Assembly: GCA_964525555.1 (NCBI GenBank)
Contig: CAZGHN010000003.1
Location: 124,001-188,000 of the forward strand
DNA length: 64,000 bases
Direction of reading: 5' to 3'
Source: JAFGHJ01 sp964525555
GTDB lineage: Bacteria; Hydrothermota; UBA3072
Within the stretch, counting starts at the first letter, position 1, and each line of letters starts with the position of its first letter. The position numbers and the translations under genes are program-made. The notes below the pieces were generated by a model, which saw nothing but the letters and a program-made list of their open reading frames with translations, was not told the origin of the DNA and did no database searches. Shown piece by piece: positions 24,596 to 33,010 of this stretch.

Positions 24596-26155
24596 TTATT
24601 GCGCATGTTCTACTGCTCTGGTTTCTCTTATTACAGTTACTTTTATTTCTCCCGGATAGCTTAAGTTTTCTTCTATTTTCTTGGCGACTTTTGTAGCAAG
24701 TTCTCTTGTTCCGTTATCCGAAACGGTTTCGGGTTCAACAATGACCCTTACCTCTCTTCCTGCTTGTATAGAGTAAACCTTTTTTATTCCGTTAAAAGAG
24801 GAAGCAATTTTTTCTAATTCTTCGACTCTTCTTATATATGCTTCTAAAGTTTCTTTTCTTGCTCCCGGACGTGCTCCTGAAATTGCGTCAGCTGCTTGCA
24901 ATAGTACAGCATACGGAGTCTCGGGTTCTATTTCCTCGTGATGAGCTGCAATAGCATTTATAATTACCGGCGATTCACCAAATTTTCTCGCAGCACTTGC
25001 TCCAATGTCTGCATGGCTTCCTGAATAGTCCTGGCTCATTCCTTTACCTATATCATGCAGAATACCGGCTCTTTTTGCTGTTTTTATATCCAGGCCCAGT
25101 TCTCCCGCCATTAGTCCCATTAAGTAAGATACTTCTTTTGAATGTTGAAGTACGTTTTGTCCGTAGCTTGATCTGAATTTAAGTTTTCCTACCATCTTTA
25201 CAAGTTCATCTTTGATTTTTGGGAGACCGAGTTCAAAAATTGTTGTTTCTCCTGTTTCTATTATTCTTTCTTCAAGTTCTTTTTTAGTTTTTTCAACAAT
25301 TTCTTCTATTCTCGCAGGGTGTATACGTCCATCTTTTACCAGTTTTTCCAAGGAGGTTTTGGCGATTTCACGTTTTATGGGATCAAAACAAGATAAGGTT
25401 ACTGCTTCCGGAGTATCATCTATTATTACTTCTATACCAGTAGCTTTTTCAAAAGCCCTTATGTTTCTTCCCTCTCTTCCTATTATTCTCCCCTTCATGC
25501 TTTCGGAAGGTAGGGAAACTACTGAAACAGTCGAATCTGATACATTGTCGATTGCACATCTTTGAATTGCTTCGGTAATAATTTCTTGAGCACCACGTTT
25601 TGCATTCTTTTTTGCTTCGCTAATAATTTCATTTTCTATTTGAATGGCTTTATTTTCGGTTTCTTTTCTAACCTCTTCTAATATCGCTTTTTTTGCATCA
25701 TCCCTGGTCATTCTAGATATTGTTTCCAGTCTTTTGTTTGTTATTTCAACCAAATCGGTATATTTTTTTCGCTTTAACAATATTTCTTCTTTTTGATCCT
25801 GTACCGCTTTTTCTCGAGTCATCAGATTTTTTTCTTTCTGGGAAAGAAAACTACTAATTTTTTTCTGTTCTTCATCTTTTTTTTCCAATTCTTTTTCCCA
25901 TCTATCCAGATGTCTTTTTTGAGCCCGTGTCTCTTCAATAAATTCTTTCTTTTGAACTCTTTTAAGCTGTTCCAGTTTTTCACGGGTTTTTTCTTCGATT
26001 TCTTTGCTCTTGCTCTGCGCATTTCTTATTAGCTTTTCAGCTTTTGTTTCTGCGGTTTGTATCTTTTTGTCAGTTTTAAATTTCTGAAGGAAATATCCGG
26101 CAGCAAGAAAAACAGCTGCTGCTATTACCCATAACATGATTATTATCGAATTCAT
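24596..26155 (-). CDS. rny: Ribonuclease Y
   Basis: A 519-residue membrane-anchored endoribonuclease that starts mRNA decay. It has one N-terminal transmembrane segment (residues 4-24), a long charged coiled coil (about 30-190), a KH domain (GRIIGREGRNIRAFEKATG) and an HD domain (AGILHDIGKGMSQDYSGSHA). The SD (GAGAGG) can pair with CCTCTC just upstream (see 26162-26186). Confidence 0.95.
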   Translation of the reverse strand: MNSIIIMLWVIAAAVFLAAGYFLQKFKTDKKIQTAETKAEKLIRNAQSKSKEIEEKTREKLEQLKRVQKKEFIEETRAQKRHLDRWEKELEKKDEEQKKISSFLSQKEKNLMTREKAVQDQKEEILLKRKKYTDLVEITNKRLETISRMTRDDAKKAILEEVRKETENKAIQIENEIISEAKKNAKRGAQEIITEAIQRCAIDNVSDSTVSVVSLPSESMKGRIIGREGRNIRAFEKATGIEVIIDDTPEAVTLSCFDPIKREIAKTSLEKLVKDGRIHPARIEEIVEKTKKELEERIIETGETTIFELGLPKIKDELVKMVGKLKFRSSYGQNVLQHSKEVSYLMGLMAGELGLDIKTAKRAGILHDIGKGMSQDYSGSHADIGASAARKFGESPVIINAIAAHHEEIEPETPYAVLLQAADAISGARPGARKETLEAYIRRVEELEKIASSFNGIKKVYSIQAGREVRVIVEPETVSDNGTRELATKVAKKIEENLSYPGEIKVTVIRETRAVEHAQ

Positions 26156-26161
26156 TTGAAA

Positions 26162-26186
26162 CCTCTCTTTTTCTTTTTCCGAGAGG
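26162..26186 (-). promoter_or_regulatory. Small hairpin covering the rny ribosome site
   Basis: CCTCTC pairs with GAGAGG across a 13-base A-rich loop on the minus strand. The 3' arm is the rny SD, six bases before the ATG. This could limit rny translation. Confidence 0.4.
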
Positions 26187-26207
26187 CAAAGGGAAAGAAG
26201 TATTGCT

Positions 26208-26444
26208 TTAACTCGACATTTCTTTTAGCTTTTCAATCTCATTTGCAAGTGCAAAGTACTTATCCGCGATATTCAAAGCTGTTAATATTGCAATGGTATT
26301 TTCAGAAGAATAAGGTTCTTCTTCTTTTATTCTTCTGCCTAAATCGTCTACAAACATTGCAATTTTTAAAGCTTCTTCCGGATTTTTATCAGTAATGAAA
26401 GAATATTTATTTCCTAAGATTTTTACTTCTACTTCTTTTCCCAC
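26208..26444 (-). CDS. zapA: Cell division protein ZapA
   Basis: A 78-residue protein of the ZapA family, which bundles FtsZ at the division site. KVEVKILGNKYSF-type N-terminus (here GKEVEVKILGNKYSF) and a C-terminal helix (ILTALNIADKYFALANEIEK). GTG start directly after the stop codon of the 59-residue gene, so the two are translationally coupled. Confidence 0.85.
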   Translation of the reverse strand: MGKEVEVKILGNKYSFITDKNPEEALKIAMFVDDLGRRIKEEEPYSSENTIAILTALNIADKYFALANEIEKLKEMSS

Positions 26445-26624
26445 TTAAAGCCTCTTTTTTAGTTCTTCTTCTATGTTATTTATCAATTTTATTGCTTCTT
26501 TTTTCTTTGCTCGTTCTTCCTGTAATTCTTTCTTAAGCTGCTCGTTTTGATGTTTTAAATCTTTTAGTTTTTTGATGCAGTTTTTTACTATATCGGATAG
26601 GTAATCAAAATCTAAATTATTCAT
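26445..26624 (-). CDS. 59-residue coiled-coil protein (ZapB-like position)
   Basis: A short gene between pheT and zapA. The ATG at 26624 overlaps the pheT stop (ATGA) and its TAA directly abuts the zapA GTG. The product MNNLDFDYLSDIVKNCIKKL continues as a charged Lys/Glu coiled coil ending ELKKRL. A small coiled-coil gene beside zapA suggests a ZapB-like or ZapA-partner role, but length and composition are the only support. Confidence 0.75.
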   Translation of the reverse strand: MNNLDFDYLSDIVKNCIKKLKDLKHQNEQLKKELQEERAKKKEAIKLINNIEEELKKRL

Positions 26625-28612
26625 TCCCTTAATGTAGCTCCTATACTCTCAAGTTTTTTTGTTATCAATTTGATATCGTCTTTTATTTCGTTATCTGTGA
26701 GTGTTCTCTTTGGATTATAAAATTCCAGTCGAATTGTCAGAGATTTCTTATCCAATCCTATTTTATCGGATATATAAATATCTATAAGCTTAATACGCGC
26801 TTTCTCTTTTGTTGAATGGTCTAATAAAGCCTCTATTTTTTCAAATGGTGTATCTTTTTCAATTACTATAGAAATATCTCTTTTTAAAGGCGGAAATACA
26901 CTCACTTTTTTAAAGCATTTTTCTCTTCTTGCTTCTAAAAGCTTTTTCGAATTGAGTTCTAAACCAAAAACACTTTCTTTGCAAACCTCTTGATTTATAA
27001 GTCCAAATGTTCCTAGTACTTTTCCTCCAGAGAATATATCCGAAGCACGCTCTTTGATAAATAATGGATTCTTACATTCTTCGAATGAATAATCTCCAAT
27101 TTTCACTTCTTCAAATAAGGTTTCAACTATACCCTTTATGTCATAAAAGTCAACTTTACGCTCATTTTCATACCAGTTTTTTGATATGTTTCCTGCAATA
27201 ACACCTCCTATATTTTCTTCCTCTTCGTTTCCCTTGGAGAAAACCCTTCCTACTTCAAAAATTCGTACGATTTCCTCGCTACGATTAAGATTTCTATTCA
27301 CATTTTCAAGAAGACCAGGAATTAATGTGTTTCGCAAAATTTCTTTATCGCTCCACATAGGATTTTGAAGATAAATTGCGTCTACTTGTTTTTTTGAAGC
27401 CCACTCTGATTCTATGAAAGGAATATTAATAGCCTCCCAGAAACCCAGACGGACCATAATTTTCTTAATTTCAATAAGTTCGCTGTTTTCAGCCCATACG
27501 GGCTTGTAGTTTAAGTATTTGAATCTGAGAGGTATGTTTTCATATCCTGTAAATCTACCGATTTCCTCAATTAGATCTTCTTCGATCTTCAAATCATTCC
27601 TATGAGAGGGAATTACAGCTTCTGCTTTATTTCCTTTTTTACTGCTTATTGTAAATCCTAAATTTTCTAAAATGCTGTTGCTTTTTTTCCTTTCGACATT
27701 AATGCCAAGTATACTATTTATTTTATCGTATGAAAACATGATTTTTTTGGTTAAAGTTGGTTTAGGATTTGTATCAACAACTTTGCCTATTAATTTTCCG
27801 TTTGCGTATTTACCTAAGAGCTGAATTGCGTAATAAGCAGCATATCCTACCATGTACATATCGGCTGTTCGCTCAAAGCGATAAGAAGATTCTGTAGAGA
27901 TTTTTAATCTTCTTGATGCTTCCCTTATTAATGAGGGCTTAAAGAAAGCTGATTCGATTACAATTTTTTTTGTGTTTTCGGATATTCCGGATTTTAAGCC
28001 ACCCATAATTCCAGCAAGAGCTATAGGTCCATTATTATCAGCAATAATTAGGTCTTCTTTTGAAAGGGTTTTTTCCTCTTCTTCCAAAGTTACTATTTTT
28101 TCTCCGTTTTTTGCCCTTCTTACAAAAATTCCTTCACTAATTTTATCGAAGTCAAATGCATGAAGTGGTTGTCCGGTTTCTAACAAGATATAGTTCGTAA
28201 TATCTACAACATTGTTCAAGGGACGAATACCACATTTTTCCAGTCTCTGGGTGATGAATGAAGGCGAATTTAAAATCTTGATGTTCCCTAAAGGACTTGC
28301 AGTATATCTGGGGCAATCTTCTTTGGATTCGATATTAACTTTAATTTTTTTATCTATATTGCCTTTAAGAAATTCATATTCAATACGTTTTTTCAATTTT
28401 TTTCCAGTTTTTGCCGCTATTTCTCTTGCAATTCCAATTACGCTTAGTAAATCTCCTCTGTTCGGAGTTATGTCAATTTTATAAATGGTATCTTGGTGAG
28501 CTTTTTCGACTTCTTCCACTTCTATTCCTATTTTAGCTAAGAAGTCTGCAAGTTCTTCTGGCTTGCTTTTAATGTCAACCCATTCTGAAAGCCAATTATA
28601 ATTTACTATCAT
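26621..28612 (-). CDS. pheT: Phenylalanyl-tRNA synthetase beta subunit, short form
   Basis: A 663-residue protein, against about 790-800 for the usual bacterial subunit. The N-terminal fragment (NYNWLSEWVDIKSKPEELAD, then IGIEVEEVEK) runs straight into YKIDITPNRGDLLSVIGIAR, so the roughly 110-residue EMAP-type tRNA-binding domain that normally lies between them is missing. The B3/B4 editing region, B5, the core and the C-terminal FDX-ACB domain (FPPLKRDISIVIEKDTPFEK) are present. It overlaps pheS by 17 bases. Confidence 0.93.
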   Translation of the reverse strand: MIVNYNWLSEWVDIKSKPEELADFLAKIGIEVEEVEKAHQDTIYKIDITPNRGDLLSVIGIAREIAAKTGKKLKKRIEYEFLKGNIDKKIKVNIESKEDCPRYTASPLGNIKILNSPSFITQRLEKCGIRPLNNVVDITNYILLETGQPLHAFDFDKISEGIFVRRAKNGEKIVTLEEEEKTLSKEDLIIADNNGPIALAGIMGGLKSGISENTKKIVIESAFFKPSLIREASRRLKISTESSYRFERTADMYMVGYAAYYAIQLLGKYANGKLIGKVVDTNPKPTLTKKIMFSYDKINSILGINVERKKSNSILENLGFTISSKKGNKAEAVIPSHRNDLKIEEDLIEEIGRFTGYENIPLRFKYLNYKPVWAENSELIEIKKIMVRLGFWEAINIPFIESEWASKKQVDAIYLQNPMWSDKEILRNTLIPGLLENVNRNLNRSEEIVRIFEVGRVFSKGNEEEENIGGVIAGNISKNWYENERKVDFYDIKGIVETLFEEVKIGDYSFEECKNPLFIKERASDIFSGGKVLGTFGLINQEVCKESVFGLELNSKKLLEARREKCFKKVSVFPPLKRDISIVIEKDTPFEKIEALLDHSTKEKARIKLIDIYISDKIGLDKKSLTIRLEFYNPKRTLTDNEIKDDIKLITKKLESIGATLRE

Positions 28613-29603
28613 CGAATTGCCTTAGGAACTGAAGTTCGTTTTGAAAAAATAGTCTTATATCGTTTATGTCATATTTCGTCATAGCGATCCTGTCGACCCC
28701 CATACCAAATGCAAAGCCGTTGAAATCTCCATATCCGAGAGATTTTAAAATATTTGGATGTACCATTCCAGCCCCTGCTGTTTCAATTTTACCTCTTTTT
28801 TTGCAAACTGAGCACCCTTTTCCTTTACAAAATGGGCATTGGATCCACATTTCTGCTGAAGGTTCAGTGAAAGGAAAGTAACTTGGGAAAAATTCAGTTT
28901 TAACATCTTTTCCGAAAATCTTTTTAGCAAACATATCCAAAGTTCCGAAAAGGTCGGACATGGATATATTTTTATCGACCCAGAGCCCTTCTATCTGAGT
29001 AAAAGTAGGGGAGTGGATTGGGTCAAAAGTATCCACTCTGTAACACTTTCCGGGAGAGATAATTCGTAGAGGTGGAGAAAGTTTTTCCAGAGTTCTAATT
29101 TGTACAGGAGAAGTATGAGTTCGCAGTAACCTCCCGTCAGTAAGATAAAATGTATCATGCATATCTCTTGCAGGGTGATCTTTTGGGGTATTCAAAGCTG
29201 TAAAATTATAATATTCGGTTTCGATTTCCGGACCAGTCACAACAGAAAACCCCATCTGGATAAAGATGTCCTGAATTTCCTGGGAAAGTATTGAAAGAGG
29301 ATGTAATCCACCTATTGTCGGTTTTCTGCCCGGTAGGGAAAGATCTATCCAGGGAAGAGATTTCTTTTGTTTTATTTCTTCCTTCTTTTCTCTTATTAAT
29401 TCCGCAATCTCCTTTTTTAACTTATTGGCGAGTTGTCCCGCTTTAGGACGTTCGGCAACCGGTAAATTACCTATTGAATGTAACACCTTTGTAAGACTTC
29501 CCTTTTTCCCAAGGTGCTTGATTCTTAACTGTTCAACTTCATCTATAGTTGCAGATTTTTCTATTTCAAGCGTTATTCCTTTTCTTAAGGATTCAAGCTC
29601 CAT
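28596..29603 (-). CDS. pheS: Phenylalanyl-tRNA synthetase alpha subunit
   Basis: A 335-residue catalytic subunit. The N-terminal helix (TIDEVEQLRIKHLGKKGSLT), motif 2 region (RTHTSPVQIRTLE) and motif 3 (GFAFGMGVDRIAMTKY) are clear. A Cys-rich insert CPFCKGKGCSVC looks like a zinc knuckle. The ATG at 29603 gives the usual family N-terminus. A further in-frame extension to 29672 would overlap rplT by 80 bases and is unlikely. The start overlaps the last 11 bases of rplT. Confidence 0.93.
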   Translation of the reverse strand: MELESLRKGITLEIEKSATIDEVEQLRIKHLGKKGSLTKVLHSIGNLPVAERPKAGQLANKLKKEIAELIREKKEEIKQKKSLPWIDLSLPGRKPTIGGLHPLSILSQEIQDIFIQMGFSVVTGPEIETEYYNFTALNTPKDHPARDMHDTFYLTDGRLLRTHTSPVQIRTLEKLSPPLRIISPGKCYRVDTFDPIHSPTFTQIEGLWVDKNISMSDLFGTLDMFAKKIFGKDVKTEFFPSYFPFTEPSAEMWIQCPFCKGKGCSVCKKRGKIETAGAGMVHPNILKSLGYGDFNGFAFGMGVDRIAMTKYDINDIRLFFQNELQFLRQFDDSKL

Positions 29604-29955
29604 TAACACTCTCTTTTGCTGTTTTGACAATTTCGGAAAAAACTTCGGGTTCTCGAACTGCAATATCAGCAAGGATTTTCCTGTTTAATTTAATCTTAGA
29701 AACCGCTAAGCCATGTATGAGTTTACTGTATGAAATACCATTCTTTCGCGCAGCTGCATTTATTCTGGCAATCCAGAGTCCTCTAAAATCTCTTTTTCTT
29801 CTTCTCCTATCTTTGTAGGAATTTATAAGAGCTTTCATTACTGCTTGTTTTGCAACTCTATAAGAGTTTTTTCTTTTGCTAAAGAACCCTTTTGCTAGTT
29901 TTAGCGTTTTTTTTCTTCTTTTTCGTCTTTGTACTACACTTTTCTGCCTGGACAT
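29593..29955 (-). CDS. rplT: 50S ribosomal protein L20
   Basis: 120 residues with typical L20 features: basic N-terminal helix with FSKRKNSYRVAKQAVMKAL, RRRRKRDFRGLWIARINAAA and ISYSKLIHGL. AGGAGG SD. It sits in the conserved thrS-infC-rpmI-rplT-pheST order. Confidence 0.97.
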   Translation of the reverse strand: MSRQKSVVQRRKRRKKTLKLAKGFFSKRKNSYRVAKQAVMKALINSYKDRRRRKRDFRGLWIARINAAARKNGISYSKLIHGLAVSKIKLNRKILADIAVREPEVFSEIVKTAKESVNGA

Positions 29956-29965
29956 TTAATCCTCC

Positions 29966-30157
29966 TTAGTGCATAAGTTTCTTTATCGTTTTTTTATCTG
30001 CTTTTGATACAACACTGTCTCTTGTCTGGCGGCGATTGTGCTTTTTGCTGTGTTTTGATTGTAAATGATTCTTGCCAGCTTTTTTAAAAGATATTCTCCC
30101 TTTTTTAGATGCTCTAAATCTCTTTTTTACTGCTCCCTTCGTTTTCAATTTGGGCAA
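29966..30157 (-). CDS. rpmI: 50S ribosomal protein L35
   Basis: 63 residues, very basic, with LKTKGAVKKRFRASKKGRIS and the C-terminal helix KADKKTIKKLMH. It starts at a TTG preceded by GGAGGGAACA, inside the last 44 bases of infC in another frame, so it depends on reading through infC. Confidence 0.95.
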   Translation of the reverse strand: MPKLKTKGAVKKRFRASKKGRISFKKAGKNHLQSKHSKKHNRRQTRDSVVSKADKKTIKKLMH

Positions 30158-30674
30158 TGTTCCCTCCTATTGGCATAAGTTGAAATTGAACTCTATGATT
30201 AATTGGTTTTAATTCCCCCTGCAATTTTGAAATACTTTCGGTGTCTTTTATGATTCTATTTGCAAGCTTTTCTGCAAGTTCAGGATGAATTTTCTCTCTT
30301 CCCCTCATCCAGATTTGGATTCTTACCGGATTATGTTCGCGAAGAAACCTTTTAATATGTCTGAGTTTGGTTTCGTAATCATGAGCTTCAATCTTTGGAT
30401 AAAATTTCATTTCTTTTAAAGTGTGTTTTTGTCTTTGACGTTCTTTTCTGTGTTTCTTATTTTGTCTATAAAGATACTTTCCATAATCCATGAATTTGCA
30501 AACTGGTGGGTCTTCACTTGATCCAACGAGAACAAGATCGTACCCATTAGCTTTTGCTTCCGCGATTGCTTCTTTTGTATCTTTAATTCCTTTATTATTT
30601 CCATCATCATCAATAAGTCTTACTTTTTTTGCTTGGATTTGGTGATTAACAAATTTTTTGTCGTCTTTTGAAAT
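30114..30674 (-). CDS. infC: Translation initiation factor IF-3 (ATT start)
   Basis: IF-3 checks start codons on the 30S subunit. ATG-only searches find just the 125-residue part from MDYGKYLYRQ. Extending upstream in frame gives the full N-terminal domain (VNHQIQAKKVRLIDDDGNNK through SSEDPPVCKFMDYGKY) up to an ATT at 30672-30674 with AGGAGG six bases before it. The protein is then 186 residues, the normal length. An ATT/ATA-type start on infC is the known basis of IF-3 autoregulation, since IF-3 itself rejects such starts. The SD overlaps the thrS stop. Confidence 0.95.
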   Translation of the reverse strand: MSKDDKKFVNHQIQAKKVRLIDDDGNNKGIKDTKEAIAEAKANGYDLVLVGSSEDPPVCKFMDYGKYLYRQNKKHRKERQRQKHTLKEMKFYPKIEAHDYETKLRHIKRFLREHNPVRIQIWMRGREKIHPELAEKLANRIIKDTESISKLQGELKPINHRVQFQLMPIGGNIAQIENEGSSKKEI

Positions 30675-30677
30675 GAC

Positions 30678-32600
30678 TTACCTCCTCTGTTTTATCTCTT
30701 TTTTAATTTTTGATAAAATATCATCTATATTAAACTTACCAATATCCCCATCTTTATGGTTTCTAACAGAAACAGAGTTTGACTCGACTTCTTTGTTTCC
30801 GATTATAAACATATATGGAATTTTTTTTGTTTCCGCATCCCGAATTTTTCTGGAAAGTTTCTCGTTTCGACCATCTAATTCTACTCTAATAGCATTATCT
30901 TTTAAGGTCTTAAGTATTTGTTCTGAAAATTTAATTTGTTCATCGGTAATAGGTAATAATATTACTTGAGTAGGCGCTAGCCAGGTTGGGAAATTGCCTT
31001 TGTAGTGTTCAATCAGGCCTCCTACGAAACGTTCAAATGAACCGAAGAGTGCTCTATGTACCATATATACCATATGTTCTTTGCCGTCTTCACCTATATA
31101 AGTTGCTTCGAATCTATGAGGAAGATTGAAATCGAATTGAATAGTAGGTCCTTGCCAGCTTCTTCCTATTGCATCTTTTATCTTTATATCGATTTTTGGA
31201 CCATAGAATACAGCTTCGCCTTCTTCTCTATTGTATTTTATTTTTCTCGTCTCAAGAGTCGAAACTAATGCTGATTCGGCTTTTTCCCATTCTTTATCAC
31301 TTCCTGCATATTTTTCTTTATGTTTTGGGTCTCGAACGGAGAGGAGTATTTGAAAATCCTTGTAACCGAAAGTTTTTATCATTTCCATGGCAAAATCAAA
31401 AACTTTTCCGATTTCTTCTTCAATTTGATCTTCACTACAGAAAATATGTGCATCATCCTGTGTGAAACCCCTAACTCTAAGCATTCCATGAAGAGTTCCG
31501 GAGCGCTCATATCGGTATACGGTTCCGAGTTCCGCGAATTTTATAGGTAAATCACGGTAACTTCTTGTTTGTTTTTTGTAAATTAAGATATGATAAGGAC
31601 AATTCATGGGTTTTACCACATATTCTTCGTCGTTTCTCTTGAAAGTATACATGTTTTCAAAATAGAAATCAAAGTGTCCGGAAGTTTTCCACAGGTCGGC
31701 TTTCGCTATGTGTGGGGTTCTAACTAATTTGTAATCTCTTTTTAAATGCTCTTTTTTCCAAAAGGTTTCCATTTCTTCACGAATTATAGCACCATTAGGA
31801 TGCCATAATACAAGGCCGGCTCCGATTTCTTCATAAATATTGAAGAGATCTAATTGCTTTCCTAATTTTCTGTGATCTCTTTCTTTTGCCTCTTCGTATC
31901 TGCGTATGAAATCATTAAGCATGTCTTTATCGGGATAAGAGATACCATATATTCGCTGAAGACTTTCTCTTTTTTCGTCTCCTCGCCAGTAGGAACCGGA
32001 GACCGATAGTAGTTTGAAAGCCTTGACTTTACCTGTTGAATATAGATGAGGTCCTCTGCAGAGGTCGCTAAATTCGCCCTGAGAATAGACAGAAACAAAA
32101 TCATCTTCTATTTCATCAATAAGTTCAAGTTTGAATTGATTGTCGGAGAAGAGCTCTTTTGCTTCTTTTTTACTTATTTCTTTATATTCTACCGGAAAGT
32201 CATCCTTAATTATTTTTTTCATCTCCTTTGATATTTTCTTTAAATCTTCTTCTGAAAACGGAGAATCTTTTTCCATGTCATAATAAAAACCCTCTTCAAT
32301 TGCAGGTCCTATTGCTAAATGAACGTCATGCAATCTTTTGATAGCTTGAGCCATTATATGTGAAGTCGTATGCCAGTAAGCTAAATATGCCATTTTATCA
32401 TTATAAGGGATTAATTGAAATCGCCCTCCTTCATTAATTGGAGTATGAAAGTCAAAGAATCGCTCATCTTTAACAGCTCCTGCAAATTTGTTAAAAATAG
32501 AGGGGTTTCTGTCCTTTAGTATTTGTTTTAAAGCTATACCTTTTTCAACTTCTACTATAGAAGACTCTTTATTTATACAAAGTTCTATCTTTATTCTCAT
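30678..32600 (-). CDS. thrS: Threonyl-tRNA synthetase
   Basis: A 640-residue full-length enzyme: N-terminal TGS domain, editing domain with HTTSHIMAQAIKRL and the zinc-bearing core with VKPMNCPYHILIYKKQTRSY, RVRGFTQDDAHIFC and MVHRALFGSFERFVGGLIEH, then an anticodon-binding domain (LAPTQVILLPITDEQI). The ATG at 32600 has no SD. The gene begins 47 bases after the 3' end of tRNA-Val on the same strand with no terminator between, so its mRNA 5' end may be made by tRNA processing. No T-box was seen. Confidence 0.96.
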   Translation of the reverse strand: MRIKIELCINKESSIVEVEKGIALKQILKDRNPSIFNKFAGAVKDERFFDFHTPINEGGRFQLIPYNDKMAYLAYWHTTSHIMAQAIKRLHDVHLAIGPAIEEGFYYDMEKDSPFSEEDLKKISKEMKKIIKDDFPVEYKEISKKEAKELFSDNQFKLELIDEIEDDFVSVYSQGEFSDLCRGPHLYSTGKVKAFKLLSVSGSYWRGDEKRESLQRIYGISYPDKDMLNDFIRRYEEAKERDHRKLGKQLDLFNIYEEIGAGLVLWHPNGAIIREEMETFWKKEHLKRDYKLVRTPHIAKADLWKTSGHFDFYFENMYTFKRNDEEYVVKPMNCPYHILIYKKQTRSYRDLPIKFAELGTVYRYERSGTLHGMLRVRGFTQDDAHIFCSEDQIEEEIGKVFDFAMEMIKTFGYKDFQILLSVRDPKHKEKYAGSDKEWEKAESALVSTLETRKIKYNREEGEAVFYGPKIDIKIKDAIGRSWQGPTIQFDFNLPHRFEATYIGEDGKEHMVYMVHRALFGSFERFVGGLIEHYKGNFPTWLAPTQVILLPITDEQIKFSEQILKTLKDNAIRVELDGRNEKLSRKIRDAETKKIPYMFIIGNKEVESNSVSVRNHKDGDIGKFNIDDILSKIKKEIKQRR

Positions 32601-32647
32601 ATATTTATATTATATATATAAAAAACCAATCTTTTTCTTTTTTAATC

Positions 32648-32720
32648 TGGGCGATAGTGGAATTGAACCACTGGCCTTTTGCATGTCACGCAAACGCTCT
32701 AACCCCTGAGCTAATCGCCC
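32648..32720 (-). tRNA. tRNA-Val (anticodon GAC)
   Basis: A 73-base cloverleaf: acceptor GGGCGAT/ATCGCCC, D-arm GCTC-GAGC, anticodon stem TTTGC/GCAAA with loop GTGACAT (anticodon GAC, reads GUC/GUU), T-arm AGTGG/CCACT with TTCAATT loop, discriminator A. The 3' CCA is not encoded. Confidence 0.95.
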
Positions 32721-32734
32721 GTATTATTTATTGT

Positions 32735-32763
32735 ATAATAATAAGAATTATATATATTGTCAA
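32735..32763 (-). promoter_or_regulatory. Promoter of tRNA-Val-thrS operon
   Basis: TTGACA (32758-32763) and TATTAT (32735-32740) with a 17-bp spacer on the minus strand, 15 bases before the tRNA 5' end. Confidence 0.6.
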
Positions 32764-32819
32764 CCTTTTTCGAAATTTTTCGAAGAAAAATAAGCTATCA
32801 TATTACAAGGACTTACGCT

Positions 32820-32854
32820 AAATTACTAAATCTCTTTCTGAGTTTTTTTGTTTT
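32820..32854. repeat. 35-bp direct repeat, left copy
   Basis: Matches 34792-34826 at 31 of 35 positions in the same orientation. The two copies bracket the arylsulfotransferase-like gene. Confidence 0.6.
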
Positions 32855-32964
32855 CGCTAAGCCCAAATTTCATATAATTGAATTAGACTAATCAACCGTT
32901 TAACTTAATTTTTTTAAAAAATCGTAGAATGTAGTTTGTGAAAACAGGTATAAAAATTTTTACC

Positions 32965-32992
32965 TTGACATTTAGTTATTGCGTTATTAATA
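32965..32992 (+). promoter_or_regulatory. Promoter of the arylsulfotransferase-like gene
   Basis: TTGACA (32965-32970), a 16-bp spacer and TTAATA (32987-32992), about 19 bases before the ATG. Confidence 0.5.
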
Positions 32993-33010
32993 TAAAAGGA
33001 TTGTAGAAAA

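Noticed and set aside
29604..29672. Upstream start of pheS at 29672
   Set aside because: It would overlap rplT by 80 bases, and the extension is not part of the PheS family N-terminus.
30416..30613. 65-codon minus-strand ORF inside infC
   Set aside because: It is an out-of-frame shadow of the infC N-terminal region, which reads properly from the ATT start.
32600..33010. T-box leader upstream of thrS or pheS
   Set aside because: No AGGGTGGNACCGCG-type T-box bulge or antiterminator was seen. The thrS leader is a tRNA gene plus an A/T-rich linker.
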